NCBI GenBank assembly: GCA_965204875.1
Contig: OZ242020.1
Location: forward strand, 2,356,001-2,420,000
Source of the DNA: Aldehydirespirator sp965204875
GTDB lineage: Bacteria > Actinomycetota > Acidimicrobiia > Acidimicrobiales > Aldehydirespiratoraceae
Direction of reading: 5' to 3'
DNA length: 64,000 nucleotides
The notes under the pieces are model-generated. The model made no database searches and was not told the DNA's origin. It saw nothing but the letters and a program-made list of their open reading frames with translations. Shown piece after piece: positions 48,847 through 58,965 of the stretch. The translations under genes and the position numbers were made by a program. Each line of letters starts with the position of its first letter. Within the stretch, counting starts at the first letter, position 1.

Positions 48847-51478
48847 TGGTGCCTAGCGCGCGCTCCACTACGTCGAACGGTTGCTGAGCGAACACCATCT
48901 GGAACGTGCCGCGCATCGGGCCGTTGTGAACGGTCATGACACCGCAGTCCGTGGCCCTGCCACCCGAGGAGCTGCCGGCGTTGAAGGTCTCCTCTAGCAC
49001 CCGGAACACCTTCTGCTTGTACTCCGTGTCGCCTGATCCGGCCAGATGGTCGCCCTTGAGCTCGAAGACGAGCAGGTGTGGACTGCCGTTCTGTGCCGAT
49101 GCCATGGCGATGAAGTCGGGCCAGATGCGTTCCGGCTTCCAGCCGCGCAGGAAGTACTCGTCGCTCTGACGTGCGACAATGCGATGCCACCATTTCAGGG
49201 CTTCTTGTTCGTCCAGGTAGAACGCAAAGCGTTTCTCGAGATCCGAATCGAACTGTTCCTCGATCACGGGCACCATCAAGGACATCTGCAGCTGGGTGCC
49301 GACGCTCGGCTGAAGTTCATGGGCTCCGGGCAGCACCATCTCGTAGGGCTCGGTGCGGAGTAGATGACTGGGAAGGCTCGTGTCAAGCGAGAAGCGGATC
49401 TCCCCCGTCTTCAGCTTGTGACGGAACAGCTGCTCTGACTGTGCCTCGATCTGTCGCTGCACCTCCGATCTCAGCCCTTCGACCAGCGCCGCGCGCTGCC
49501 CGTAGATCTGCGCATCGGAGAGGCCGGCCGCACGCAGATCTTCGAGCGCCTCGGACGCGACGCGGCCCGCCTGCCACGGGTTGGGCGCAAGGTCGGCCAG
49601 ACGGCGCGCATACCAGGACAGCAGCGGTGACGGATCTGGCAACCTTTCGGCTCGGCCCAGGCCCGCTGTCACCGCGCCCTGCTCAGCGAAGTCGACCGTT
49701 CCATAGTGCACCAGTGGTCGCTGGGGCAGTGATCGTTGCGTGTCTGTGATCCGGATGTCGTTCCAGTCGATGCGGGAAAGAACATGGCGCTGATAGTCCA
49801 GGTCGATCCACTCTTCTGTGTTGCTCGATCCGTCTGTGTCTCTAGGCAGGTCGTGCCGGTGCAGTACTTGTGGGAGCCGTATATCCGAACCCGATAATGC
49901 AGAACGGCGGTGGAAGTGGATTACTTGAGACCGAGCGTCGGTCGTGTCCCCCTTGACCTCATGGCTCAGGTCGCCGAGCCCCTCGTGTTCAAGGCCGTTC
50001 TTCACATGCGCCATCGCCTCGCTGACGGAAGTCTCGGTGCAGTAGACATAGCATTGGTCGAGACTAGCGACTCCGGTCCTGCGGGCATACGGTTGGCGCA
50101 TCACGCGCCCGGCCAGCTGGGTGATGGCGCGTTTCGAGCCGGTCTTGTCAAGTACCACCAGCAGGTAGGCGAAGGCGCAGTCCCAGCCCTCCATCAAGGC
50201 CGACTTCGTGATGATCCAGCGGATGGGCGAGTAGGGCGACATGAGGTCGAGGCCCGTTATCTCATCGACCTCGGCCGACTTGATCGCGATCTGATCGGCG
50301 GGCACGCCGAGCATGAGCAGCCGCTCGCGGGCGTCCTCGGCGTGGATGTAGCCGGTATCGCGCTGCTCCTTGCCTGTCCGCTCCACACGGACCACCGCAA
50401 TGGGCCGGATGTAGCGCCCGCCGTTCTCTGCGTAGGTCGCCGCCTCATGCTCCAGCTGCTCCAGCTCGTCAGCGGCCAGGGCCAGGGTCTGTCTCCAGTC
50501 CGTGTTGCTGGTGGTGCGCACCTGGATCGGCAGCTTGATCATCTCCTCGCGCTTGAGGGCGGGGCCTCCGATGTCGACCAGCAGGTTGCTGATGCCGGCA
50601 TGGGGCGTCGCAGACAGCTCGATCACGAGGCTCGGGTTGAACCGGCTGATGGCGCCGACGAACTCCTCCTCTGCCCCGTCCCTCTTGCCGTATGCCTTGT
50701 GCGCCTCGTCAAGCACCGCGACGGGGCGCACCAGCTTGAAGACGTTGGCGAGGCTCTGCTTGGGGCGGTTGTCACCAAATGTCTCAAGGTCGGGATGCTC
50801 TTGCATCAGCTGATGTTGAGCCCGGAGGTCGTCGTCATCGGGAAAGAAGCTGGGATACTTGGCAGTGTTGCGGAACATCCGCAGAAAGTTCTTGTTCTTC
50901 TTGCGATTCGCGCCCTGCAGCGAGATGAGCATGACGCACAGGTAGTGCAGGACATCATCGCGTGTGAAATGATCATCCTTCTCAAGCACCTTGACGCGGC
51001 CCCCGCTGGCGCGTTCGAGCATCTGCCGGTAGGGGTGCTGACGATGCCACAGGGCTGCCTTGGTCTGCGCATAGATCGCTCTGGACGGCACAAACCAGAG
51101 CACTAGCCCGTTGCTCTGGCTGAGCCGCTCCAGCGCGCCTGCGCCCAGCAGCGTCTTCCCGCCGCCGGTGGGCACCTTGAAGCAGACATGCGGGATCGAC
51201 CTGTCCTGCCCGTCTGTGCGCGGTATGTGCTCGCGGCGTGTCCGCGGCAGGTCGTCAGCATCCCTCAGGCTGTTCCAGGCCGCTCGAGGGACGCTGAGCA
51301 GCAGTCGCTCTTGCTCCGAGTCGGGCGCGGTCAGTATCGCTCTCAACTCTTCGGTCCGCGTCTGTGCCTGGCCGAGTGCGTTGCGCCAGCGCGAGAAGCG
51401 TGCGAGCGCTTCCTGCTGGTATTCCTTGAGTTCCATGGAACGCTCAGTCACATGGCGCGATACCATATCATTCACCAC
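48842..51478 (-). CDS. res: type III restriction endonuclease subunit (Res)
   Basis: 878 residues. A superfamily 2 helicase core: Walker A PTGGGKTLLGAGALERL near 102–118, D-E-A-H as V-L-D-E-A-H-K-A-Y-G near 260, S-A-T-P-H-A near 291, and a late GRVMRQPYARR. The C-terminal nuclease domain carries P-D-F-I-A-M and VFELKGDHLAGSGD near 820–836, a PD-(D/E)xK site. With Mod it translocates or diffuses along DNA and cuts near unmethylated sites. It overlaps mod by 11 nt, downstream of it, the standard order. The stop codon lies in the target site of the IS relic. Confidence 0.94.
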   Translation of the reverse strand: MVNDMVSRHVTERSMELKEYQQEALARFSRWRNALGQAQTRTEELRAILTAPDSEQERLLLSVPRAAWNSLRDADDLPRTRREHIPRTDGQDRSIPHVCFKVPTGGGKTLLGAGALERLSQSNGLVLWFVPSRAIYAQTKAALWHRQHPYRQMLERASGGRVKVLEKDDHFTRDDVLHYLCVMLISLQGANRKKNKNFLRMFRNTAKYPSFFPDDDDLRAQHQLMQEHPDLETFGDNRPKQSLANVFKLVRPVAVLDEAHKAYGKRDGAEEEFVGAISRFNPSLVIELSATPHAGISNLLVDIGGPALKREEMIKLPIQVRTTSNTDWRQTLALAADELEQLEHEAATYAENGGRYIRPIAVVRVERTGKEQRDTGYIHAEDARERLLMLGVPADQIAIKSAEVDEITGLDLMSPYSPIRWIITKSALMEGWDCAFAYLLVVLDKTGSKRAITQLAGRVMRQPYARRTGVASLDQCYVYCTETSVSEAMAHVKNGLEHEGLGDLSHEVKGDTTDARSQVIHFHRRSALSGSDIRLPQVLHRHDLPRDTDGSSNTEEWIDLDYQRHVLSRIDWNDIRITDTQRSLPQRPLVHYGTVDFAEQGAVTAGLGRAERLPDPSPLLSWYARRLADLAPNPWQAGRVASEALEDLRAAGLSDAQIYGQRAALVEGLRSEVQRQIEAQSEQLFRHKLKTGEIRFSLDTSLPSHLLRTEPYEMVLPGAHELQPSVGTQLQMSLMVPVIEEQFDSDLEKRFAFYLDEQEALKWWHRIVARQSDEYFLRGWKPERIWPDFIAMASAQNGSPHLLVFELKGDHLAGSGDTEYKQKVFRVLEETFNAGSSSGGRATDCGVMTVHNGPMRGTFQMVFAQQPFDVVERALGTI

Positions 51479-53177
51479 GATGCAGTTCGTAGGGCAGCTG
51501 GCAGAAGGTGATGTTGCGATGCGTCAGGTCGCGCTGGCTTATGTACTTGCCCGCACCGAACACCACGGCCGCCTTGCCGCGTCGCGCGATGCTGTCGGCC
51601 ATGTAGTCGAACAGCATCGCCTCATTGCTGCGCAGCCATTCAACATCGGGCCGGTATATCAAGTAATAGTCGATGCCCGTTGCGGCGTCACTGTAGAAGG
51701 GTTCCATATCGGAATGAGATGGAGGTTCCCGCAAAGTGACCCCGCAAGATGTGTATAGTAGATGCGCAGCGAGGTCAGAATATTCGGGCAGCGCCTCGCC
51801 TGTCAGCATACCCTCGGCATCGATAGGTTCGCCCAAGGTGCAGTAGGTGAAGGAACCACCCAGGCCGGACCTCAACGCTGCGTCCTTGGCGCCCGGCACG
51901 CCGTCGATGACTCGGCGCATCCGTTCCGCCGTTATGCGGTCGGCATAATCCTCGCACTCGACCATAATGAACTTGCGGTTGCCGCCATCAGCCTGGTTGA
52001 GCGCCAGAACCGCATGCCCGGTAGTACCGCTTCCAGCAAAAGAGTCAAGCACGATAGCATCGGGACTGGCGACGACATCGATGAGTGTCGACAGGAGGCC
52101 GGATGGCTTGGGCGAAGGGAACTGCAGGCCAATCTGCTTCAGTTCGCTGTTACCGTTTGAGAAATTCGTGATAAGGTCTTTGAAGGTCGTTATGCTATGG
52201 TCGCGCACTTTGGTGAAGATCTGCCAGGTGTCACCGACTTTCTTGAAGTGCAGATTGGTAATGTCCTTATCGATTCTCTGTCTGCTCCAGCGCCATGCGT
52301 GAAATTTATGAATGCCATCGTTGCACGGCTTGGGAGGGATCAGCACATGGTCGGGAAACTGTTCGCTTGACTCTGTATCCGTGAACTTCACCGACTGAGT
52401 GCTAGGGGAGTAATGAATGTTGAACACCATCGTAGGTGCCGTTTCTTCATTGAACCTCGAGTTGGTATTGTAAAGCTGGTTCTTGATCACATAAGTTCCT
52501 AGAGCATCTTCGAGTTGATCATAATCCGTCATCTGATAGGTGTATGGCATGAGCTTGGTGGCCATCTTATTGTTTATATGCCATGCAGCGCCCAATAGAT
52601 CAGCCTGCTTGGCATAGGCAAGTATGGTCTCATGCGTGCGAGCGGCACCCCGTGTCCCGAGCTGTCGGCCCTTTAGGTTGCTTACCCAAGCAAAGGAGTT
52701 CAAGAAGTTGGACTCGCCAAAGATCTCGTCGAGCATCATTCTCAGATGGTGGGACTCGTTCTCGTCGATTGATACCAACAGTATTCCATCATCGGCCAGC
52801 AGTTCTCTGATCAGTTGGAGGCGTGGCCACATCATGCAGAGCCACTTGTCATGGCGTTCCAGATCCTCGCCGTCGACGATGCCGTTGCGCGCAAGCCATT
52901 CGCTCATGATGGGACTGTTGACGTTGTCGTTGTAGACCCAGCCCTCGTTGCCGGTGTTGTAGGGCGGGTCGATGTAGACGCAGTCGACCCGACCCGCGTA
53001 GCGCGGCAGGAGTGCCTTGAGGGCTTCGAGGTTGTCGCCGTGGAGGATGAGGTTGTCGTCTGCCCCGCCCGCACCTTGGCCATGCGACCTGGCGGGGTCG
53101 GGGACCAGCGGTCGGTAGGGCACCGTCAGGTGGTGCGCGTAGATGTGCGCCTTGCCTTTGAAGTCGAGCGTTGGCAC
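51468..53177 (-). CDS. mod: type III DNA methyltransferase subunit (Mod)
   Basis: 569 residues. Beta-class adenine-N6 methylase: motif IV VYIDPPYNTGNEGWVYND near 67–84, motif I as DSFAGSGTTGHAVLALNQAD near 384–403. The central target-recognition region is large and varied in composition. GTG 53177 has GGAGG about 10 nt upstream. Mod determines the asymmetric recognition site. No simple-sequence tract of the kind that causes phase-variable mod expression is seen. G+C in the recognition region is clearly lower than in the backbone. Confidence 0.94.
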   Translation of the reverse strand: MPTLDFKGKAHIYAHHLTVPYRPLVPDPARSHGQGAGGADDNLILHGDNLEALKALLPRYAGRVDCVYIDPPYNTGNEGWVYNDNVNSPIMSEWLARNGIVDGEDLERHDKWLCMMWPRLQLIRELLADDGILLVSIDENESHHLRMMLDEIFGESNFLNSFAWVSNLKGRQLGTRGAARTHETILAYAKQADLLGAAWHINNKMATKLMPYTYQMTDYDQLEDALGTYVIKNQLYNTNSRFNEETAPTMVFNIHYSPSTQSVKFTDTESSEQFPDHVLIPPKPCNDGIHKFHAWRWSRQRIDKDITNLHFKKVGDTWQIFTKVRDHSITTFKDLITNFSNGNSELKQIGLQFPSPKPSGLLSTLIDVVASPDAIVLDSFAGSGTTGHAVLALNQADGGNRKFIMVECEDYADRITAERMRRVIDGVPGAKDAALRSGLGGSFTYCTLGEPIDAEGMLTGEALPEYSDLAAHLLYTSCGVTLREPPSHSDMEPFYSDAATGIDYYLIYRPDVEWLRSNEAMLFDYMADSIARRGKAAVVFGAGKYISQRDLTHRNITFCQLPYELHRGE

Positions 53178-53339
53178 GAGGTCTGACCTCCTAGAACGTG
53201 GTGTGCCGCACCTTAGCCACCTGCTGTGACATACCGCGGAATTTCAAGTTTACCGAGGCCACACCAGGTACCAAGAGATGCACGAAAAGACATTTCGACG
53301 CACTATAGCCGAACTCGATGCGGCTGCAACGCCGGCCCG

Positions 53340-53424
53340 CAGGTGCGTCGCCGCGCCCGCGGCCGCGCGCGAAAGTGCCGCCAATCTCATTCGCACGCTC
53401 CAGGTGCGTCGCCGCGCCCGCGGC
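53340..53424. repeat. 24-bp direct repeat, 61 bp apart
   Basis: CAGGTGCGTCGCCGCGCCCG (first 20 bases) followed by CGGC occurs identically at 53340–53363 and 53401–53424. Confidence 0.95.
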
Positions 53425-53532
53425 AGCGCGCCCCGGACGGGGCAGTGTGCCGGTATCGGGGCCATCGTCTCCCCCTGGGCGTGTCAGGCCGGAGCGCTCC
53501 GAGGGCGCTACCTTAGGCTCAGGATTTTCTGC

Positions 53533-53538
53533 GATACT
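53533..53538 (+). promoter_or_regulatory. putative -10 element of a leaderless promoter (immA-like gene)
   Basis: GATACT lies 7 nt before GTG 53546, with no Shine-Dalgarno sequence. It would drive the five-gene immA–hsd operon. Confidence 0.4.
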
Positions 53539-53545
53539 GGTAGGC

Positions 53546-54790
53546 GTGACGGAGCAGGCCGCAACGCAGCTGCAACTCGGAGGCGATCAGCCCGCCGAGC
53601 GCAGCCTCGGTAGCGCTGGCGTGACGCGGGTCGCGGTGGCGCCGCAACTCCTGGAGTGGGCGCGCGCACGGTCCGGCATCGATGAGCCGAACTGGACGAA
53701 GTGGTTTCCTCGGTATGATGAGTGGCTGACGGGCGAACGGGCACCAACTTTCAGGCAACTCGACGAATTTGCGCGCAGGACACTTACGCCCATCGGCTAC
53801 TTCTTTCTCGATGAGCCGCCAAACTTGACCGTGCCTATCAACGACTTTCGCACAATCGGCGATCGATCGGTATCTCAAGCAGCATCCGCGAGCCTACTGT
53901 ACACACTGTATCGCTGTCAGGCTCGCCAAGAGTGGTACCGAGAGCACCAACTTCTGAATGCTGAGTCTCCTATGGCATTCATTGGCACAGCAACCACCGA
54001 GACTTCTCCCAAGCAGGTCGCTGACGAGATGCGGAAACGTCTGAACTGGGGGAGCGAATCCCGCAAGGGATCCAGTGACGGAAGCACAGCGCTTGCAAGC
54101 CTTCGTGAGAGTGCTGAAGCCATCGGTGTACTGGTCATGATTAGCGCGATCGTCGGCTCGAACAATCGTCGCAAACTTGATCCTGAGGAGTTTCGAGGTT
54201 TCGCTCTTTCCGATCCTTATGCCCCCCTCGTTTTTGTGAACGGCGCCGACTCGAAATACGCACAGATCTTCACGCTAGCCCATGAACTCGCGCATCTCTG
54301 GCTTGGATCCTCTGCCCTGTCTGATCATAATCCTGTATCGACGTACAATTTCAGCGTTGAGCGCTGGTGCAATCAGGTTGCTGCGGAATTGCTAGTTCCC
54401 GAGTTTGAGTTCGCTGCTGCCTACAACAAGAGCGTAGGAGTGCGTGCGCAACTAAGGCCACTGGCAAGACAGTTTCGCGTTTCGACGCAGGTTATTCTCG
54501 TTCGTGCACGTGAGATTGGGGTGTTGAAGTGGGACGAATACTTAGCTGAGTTCGAACAAGAGCGTCAACTAGTTCGTCAACGTATTGAAGGGGATCAACC
54601 GGTTACCGATTCGGGTTTGGGTGGTGACTACTACAACACCAAGCCAGTCCAGGTCAGCAAGCGTTTCGCTCGCGAGTTGATTGCGAGCACCCTTGAGGGA
54701 AGAACACTGTACACTGAAGCCTTTTACCTACTCGATGTGAAGAAGACGGCCACTTTCATGCGTCTAGGCGAGAAACTAGGAGTCATATAG
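53546..54790 (+). CDS. ImmA/IrrE-type metallopeptidase with N-terminal DNA-binding-like domain
   Basis: 414 residues. The N-terminal ~75 residues (LLEWARARSGIDE…; FRQLDEFARRTLTPIGYFFL) follow the pattern of XRE-type helix-turn-helix domains found in COG2856 proteins. The zinc-protease motif H-E-L-A-H is at about 249–253 (IFTLAHELAHLWLG), and a later N-Q-V-A-A-E-L-L-V-P holds the third ligand Glu. Such proteins cleave repressors or act as the antitoxin of DUF4411-type modules. GTG 53546 keeps the HTH near the start. The stop is followed directly by the DUF4411 gene. G+C is far below the backbone, a sign of transfer. Confidence 0.88.
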   Translation: MTEQAATQLQLGGDQPAERSLGSAGVTRVAVAPQLLEWARARSGIDEPNWTKWFPRYDEWLTGERAPTFRQLDEFARRTLTPIGYFFLDEPPNLTVPINDFRTIGDRSVSQAASASLLYTLYRCQARQEWYREHQLLNAESPMAFIGTATTETSPKQVADEMRKRLNWGSESRKGSSDGSTALASLRESAEAIGVLVMISAIVGSNNRRKLDPEEFRGFALSDPYAPLVFVNGADSKYAQIFTLAHELAHLWLGSSALSDHNPVSTYNFSVERWCNQVAAELLVPEFEFAAAYNKSVGVRAQLRPLARQFRVSTQVILVRAREIGVLKWDEYLAEFEQERQLVRQRIEGDQPVTDSGLGGDYYNTKPVQVSKRFARELIASTLEGRTLYTEAFYLLDVKKTATFMRLGEKLGVI

Positions 54791-55312
54791 GTGGCATATC
54801 TTCTTGACGCAGACGTCTTTATTCGAGCTAAGAACGATCACTACGGGTTCAACTTCTGTCCAGCGTTCTGGGACTGGCTCAACAAGGCTAATGTAGCAGG
54901 CGATGTTTATAGCGTGGAGGCTGTCTACACGGAACTGATGAAGGGTGGAGATCATTTGTCGCGCTGGTCACAGGCACACAAGCAACTGTTTCTCGTTCCC
55001 TCCTCGAGCGTATGGGAGTCCGTTCACTTGGTCAATCAATGGGTGCAGACCTCGCACAACTATGAACCAGAGGCCAAGGATGAGTTCGCGCTCAAGGCCG
55101 ACTCGGTGCTGATCGGCCACGCACTCGCGGGTGGACACACGGTAGTAACCCATGAGCGTTCTGGCAAGGGGCGCAAGAAGATCAAGATTCCCGACGCAGC
55201 CGATGCTCTAGGTGTATCCTGTGTCGATCCGTTCCAAATGCTGCGAACGTTGGGGCCGCGCTTTGTGCTTGATCGTAGTAAGCCTGTTGCTCAGGGAGCC
55301 GTGAACGCATGA
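54791..55312 (+). CDS. DUF4411 family PIN-like protein (predicted toxin)
   Basis: 173 residues. YLLDADVFIRAKNDHYGFNF at the start supplies the first acidic residues of a PIN-like nuclease, S-V-E-A-V-Y-T-E-L a conserved Glu near 40–48, K-A-D-S-V-L-I-G-H-A the third acidic position near 101, and KIKIPDAADALGV the C-terminal Asp. DUF4411 genes are repeatedly found beside COG2856 proteases and are predicted toxin–antitoxin pairs (genomic prediction). The GTG follows the protease stop with no gap, and the end overlaps hsdM (ATGA at 55309–55312). RNA cleavage is inferred from the fold. Confidence 0.85.
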   Translation: MAYLLDADVFIRAKNDHYGFNFCPAFWDWLNKANVAGDVYSVEAVYTELMKGGDHLSRWSQAHKQLFLVPSSSVWESVHLVNQWVQTSHNYEPEAKDEFALKADSVLIGHALAGGHTVVTHERSGKGRKKIKIPDAADALGVSCVDPFQMLRTLGPRFVLDRSKPVAQGAVNA

Positions 55313-56909
55313 GTGTTGCTACGCATGGGGAGATTGTTGGGTTCATTTGGGGGATATGTAACCTTTTGCGGGGGCCCTATAAGCGCAATGAGTATCGCAA
55401 GGTCATCTTGCCGCTTACGGTGCTGCGGCGCTTCGATTGCGTTCTCGCAGCCACCAAACAGGCGGTGCTTGATGCGGATGCCCGATCTGCGGGCCAGGTC
55501 AACAGCGTTCGGGACGCACTGTTGAAGCAGGCATCGGGATATACCTTCTACAACACGTCGCGGCTGGACTTCCGGCGGTTGCTGGACGATCCGGACAACC
55601 TCGCGGCGAACCTTGCTGCGTACATCGAGGCGTTCTCGGACAACATCCGCGAGATCATGCGCTGTTTCGGCTTAGCGGTCCAGATCGAGCGCATGGCCGA
55701 GAAGAAACTGCTGTTTCAGGTCGTCAGCAAGTTCGCTGGGGTGGACCTGTCGCCCGGCCGTGTGGACAACATCCAGATGGGATACATCTTCGAGGAGCTG
55801 ATCCGCATCGGAGCTGAGCAGGCCAACGAGGAGGCCGGCGAGCACTTCACGCCGCGCGAGGTGATCCGGCTCATGGTGAGCCTGCTGCTGTCGCCGGAAC
55901 CCGACCTGGGCAAGGAGTACGTGGTCAAGACGATCTACGACCCTGCCTGCGGGACGGGCGGGATGCTGTCGGTGGCCGAGGACTACCTGCGCGAGCACAA
56001 CCGCGACTCGAGGCCGCTGCTGTACGGCCAGGACTTCAACGATGAGGCGTGGGCGGTTTGCAAGTCCGACATGTTGCTCAAGGGACATGAAGCGGACAAC
56101 ATCATCCTGGGCGACACCTTCACCGACGACGGTTACGGGCTACGCACCGATGGTCGGCCCTGGACGTTCGACTACATGCTCGCCAATCCGCCCTTCGGCG
56201 TCACCTGGAGACAGCAGGAGCGCTCCATCAAGAACGAGCACGACACGCTCGGCTGGGACGGCCGCTTTGGTGCGGGCACGCCGCGCATCAACGACGGGGC
56301 GCTGCTGTTCCTGCAGCATATGCTCTCAAAGATAGCATCGGTGGATGTTGCCAGCGGCGAGGCAAACCGGGAAAGCAGTGGCAGTCGCATTGCCATCGTG
56401 TTCAACGGATCGCCGCTCTTCACCGGCGATGCGGGGAGCGGCGAGAGCAACATACGACGCTGGATCATCGAGAGCGATTGGCTCGAAGCGATCGTGGCGC
56501 TGCCCGATCAGCTCTTCTACAACACCGGCATCTCCACCTACATCTGGGTTCTCACCAATCGCAAGGAACCCCACCGCGCCGGCAAGGTCCAGCTCATCGA
56601 CGGCCGGCAGTTCTACACCAAGATGCGCAAGAGCCTCGGCAACAAGCGCAACGAACTGTCAAAGACTCAGATCGATGACCTCACCCGCATCCACGGCAAC
56701 TTCATCGACGGCGAGACCCGCGATCTGACCGACGAGGATCCGGTCACCCACCAGGCCCGCACCCGAGCGCGGGTGGTCAGCAAAGTCTTCGCCAGCGAGG
56801 AGTTCGGCTACCGCAAGATCACCGTCGAGCGGCCACTGCGCCTGAACTTCGCTGCGACCTCGGAGCGCATCGCCAGGCTCGAAGACGAGAAGGCGTTTCA
56901 GAACCTAGC
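55309..56909 (+). pseudogene. hsdM: type I restriction-modification methylase HsdM, 5' part (interrupted by IS)
   Basis: The first 533 codons of HsdM. The N-terminal helical domain is followed by EHFTPREVIRLMVSLLLS near 178, motif I YDPACGTGGMLSVAEDYL near 209 and motif IV NPPFGVTW near 293, i.e. a gamma-class N6-adenine methylase. The reading frame is broken by the IS at 56910. If the IS and one 6-bp target copy are removed, it continues in frame into 57961–58486, giving 708 residues. As it stands the frame reads into the IS and yields a hybrid protein of about 725 residues. It overlaps DUF4411 by 4 nt. Confidence 0.93.
56904..56909 (+). repeat. target-site duplication of IS copy 1 (left)
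   Basis: CCTAGC, identical to 57955–57960 on the other side of the element. Confidence 0.95.
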
Positions 56910-57866
56910 TGTCGGTTCGCGTGAGGTTGTGTGCGCGTGTTGCGGGTGGGCCGCCTATGGCGGTGTGGTGTCGGTGGCAGTTGTAGTGGTGGATCCAGTG
57001 GGTGAGGCGTCGGCGGCGGTCGGCTTCGGATCGGAACTTGCGGGAGTAGAGGAACTCTTCTGCGATGGTGCGGTTGAAGCGTTCGGCTTTGCCGTTGGTC
57101 TGGGGTGTGTAGGGCTTGGTGCGCCGGTGCACGATGGCCCTCTCGGCCAGCAGGTCCGCGAACTTGTTGGAGCAGAAGTTCTTGGCGTTGTCGGTGAGGA
57201 CTTCGTCGACGGCCATGTTGTTGGACCAGAACCACGCCTGGGCGCGCCGCCAGAACCCGACGAGGGTGTCGGCGGTCTCGTTGTCGTGGGCCTCGACGTA
57301 GGCGACTCGGGAGTAGTCGTCCACTGCCACGTGCAGATAGGTGTACCCCACCCGCCGCCGCTTGCGTTTGGAGCGGCGGGCCTCAGCCGAGCCGCGGCCG
57401 TGCACGCGCCAGCCGCCGCCAGGGGGATGCGGGCCACCTTCTTGATGTCGAGGTGGACCAGCTCGCCTGGGGCTTTGCGCTCATAGCGGCGTATCACCCG
57501 CCCGGTGGGCCGATCCAACCAGCCAAGACGGTTCAGCCCGTGGCGGCACAGGATGCGCCACACCGTCGACGCCGGCACCCCCGTACGCGCCGACAGATAC
57601 ACCGGACCCCGGCGGGTGCTCTGACGCAGCCGGCAGATGCGCTGCTCCACCGCGGCCGGGGTGCGCCGCGGGCAGCGGTGAGGACGCGAGGACCTGTCAG
57701 CCAGCCCCTCCCAGCCCTCAACACGCCAGCGCCGATACCACTTCGCCGCGGTGCCCCGCGACACCCCCATCTGCTTCGCGACCACCGAGATCGGCGTGCC
57801 CGCCTCGATCCGCTGCACCATCACCAACCGGCCCGCCGCGGTGAAGCGGGCATTAGCATGCGACAT
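56905..57866 (-). pseudogene. IS481-family transposase, copy 1 (frameshifted)
   Basis: Starts MSHANARFTAAGRLVMVQRI at 57866 (AGGAGG just upstream). A helix-turn-helix region and GELVHLDIKKVARIP follow; the frame is then lost at a run of five C residues and resumes one frame back with the rest of the DDE domain (VAVDDYSRVAYVE, LTDNAKNF, TNGKAERFNRT). IS481 transposases normally have a single frame. Either this copy is inactive or slippage on the C-run (a -1 shift) makes the full enzyme. Its stop codon TAG lies in the target duplication, not in the element. Confidence 0.9.
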
Positions 57867-57954
57867 AGAGCCTCCTGTGTTCGTCCGATGTGCAACCACC
57901 ACACTTACACAGGAGGCTCACCCCACGCTGCTACCAACCTCTATGGCCACTACA
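56910..57954 (-). mobile_element. IS481-family insertion sequence, copy 1 (in hsdM)
   Basis: 1045 bp, bounded by TGT…ACA with imperfect terminal inverted repeats (TGT-G and a shared GAGGTTG about 14 bases in). The target duplication is CCTAGC on both sides. It fits the N-CTAG-N, 6-bp preference described for IS481. Nearly identical to copy 2 but inverted, and 9 bp shorter. Excision would precisely restore hsdM. Confidence 0.97.
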
Positions 57955-57960
57955 CCTAGC
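57955..57960 (+). repeat. target-site duplication of IS copy 1 (right)
   Basis: CCTAGC, identical to 56904–56909. Confidence 0.95.
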
Positions 57961-58486
57961 CAAAAGCACGAAGCGATCCGGCCCACGTCACGATGCCGAG
58001 GTTGCCGACGGCCGCGAACGTCAGCAGCAAATCCGGGACTTGCTGCAGTCGGTCGAGCACGCGACCGGCGGTGAGATGGTCCGCGACCGCAAAGGGTTCC
58101 TCGACACGCTCACCGCGCAGGCACGGGCTTCGGGTATCCGCTTGTCGCCCGCCGAACGCAAGGCCGTGCTCGCTGCGCTCAGCGAACGGGATGCGAGCGC
58201 CGAAGTCTGCTACGACCGCAGGGGCAATCCCGAGCCAGACACGGAGTTGCGTGATACCGAGAGAGTGCCACTGTCCGAGAACATCGACGACTACGTAGCT
58301 CGCGAGGTGCTGCCCCACGTCCCTGACGCCTGGATAGACCACACGAAGACCAAGACGGGCTACGAGATCCCTCTCAACAGGCACTTCTACGTATACGAAC
58401 CGCCGCGCCCGCTAGAGGAGATCGACAGCGACCTGCACGCTCTGGAGCAAGAGATCATCGGCTTACTAGCCGATGTAACCTCATGA
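57961..58486 (+). pseudogene. hsdM: type I methylase HsdM, 3' part (downstream of IS)
   Basis: The C-terminal 175 residues of HsdM, from K-S-T-K-R-S-G to the end (EIDSDLHALEQEIIGLLADV). The region resembles the helical C-terminal tail that contacts HsdS. It contains EIPLNRHFYVYEPPRPLEEI, a recognisable HsdM ending. Cut off from its own start by IS copy 1; a short frame could start inside the IS but lacks the catalytic domain. It overlaps hsdS by 4 nt (ATGA at 58483–58486). Confidence 0.92.
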
Positions 58487-58965
58487 GAAACCCCTACCCC
58501 GACTACCGCCACAGCGATGTGGATTGGCTAGGTGACATCCCCGAGCACTGGGAAGCGAAGCGGTTGGCCCATTCCGTTAGAAGATCGGATGTCCGGATAG
58601 AGCCCGAGGAGGCGCAGGGGGTCCCCTTTGTCGGGCTTGAGCATATTTCGTCGTGGACGGGAGACCTTTTGCCGCTTGATGATGAGTGGGCATCGGAGAG
58701 TCTGAGCAACTCCTTCAGCGACGGCGATATACTTTTCGCGAAATTGCGCCCGTATCTTGCTAAGGCATTTCTTGCTGACTTCGACGGACTTTGTTCAACA
58801 GAGTTCTTAGTGTTGGAGGCCGTCGATCATTCGCCTGAGTACCTGTTGTATCTGTTGCTTACAGATGGGTTCGTGTCCATAGTTGACTCATCTACATATG
58901 GCGCAAAGATGCCACGGGCAAGCTGGGATTGCGTGCGTGGTGTCCATGTTCCGGTGCCGACGGTT

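Larger units (their letters stand above)
53178..53545. other. 368-bp divergent intergenic region between mod and the immA-like gene
   Basis: It carries the mod ribosome binding site inside a palindrome (GAGGTCTGACCTC, 53178–53190), a 24-bp direct repeat (53340–53363 and 53401–53424), and a possible -10 hexamer for the immA-like gene. The palindrome could be an operator for a regulator of the type III operon. I see no further gene. Confidence 0.6.

Noticed and set aside
51468..53177. Phase-variable mod gene
   Set aside because: I looked for simple tandem repeats or long homopolymers in the coding region and promoter and saw none.
57453..57959. Open frame antisense to the copy 1 transposase
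   Set aside because: It mirrors the transposase reading frame and has no independent features; the same frame appears opposite copy 2.
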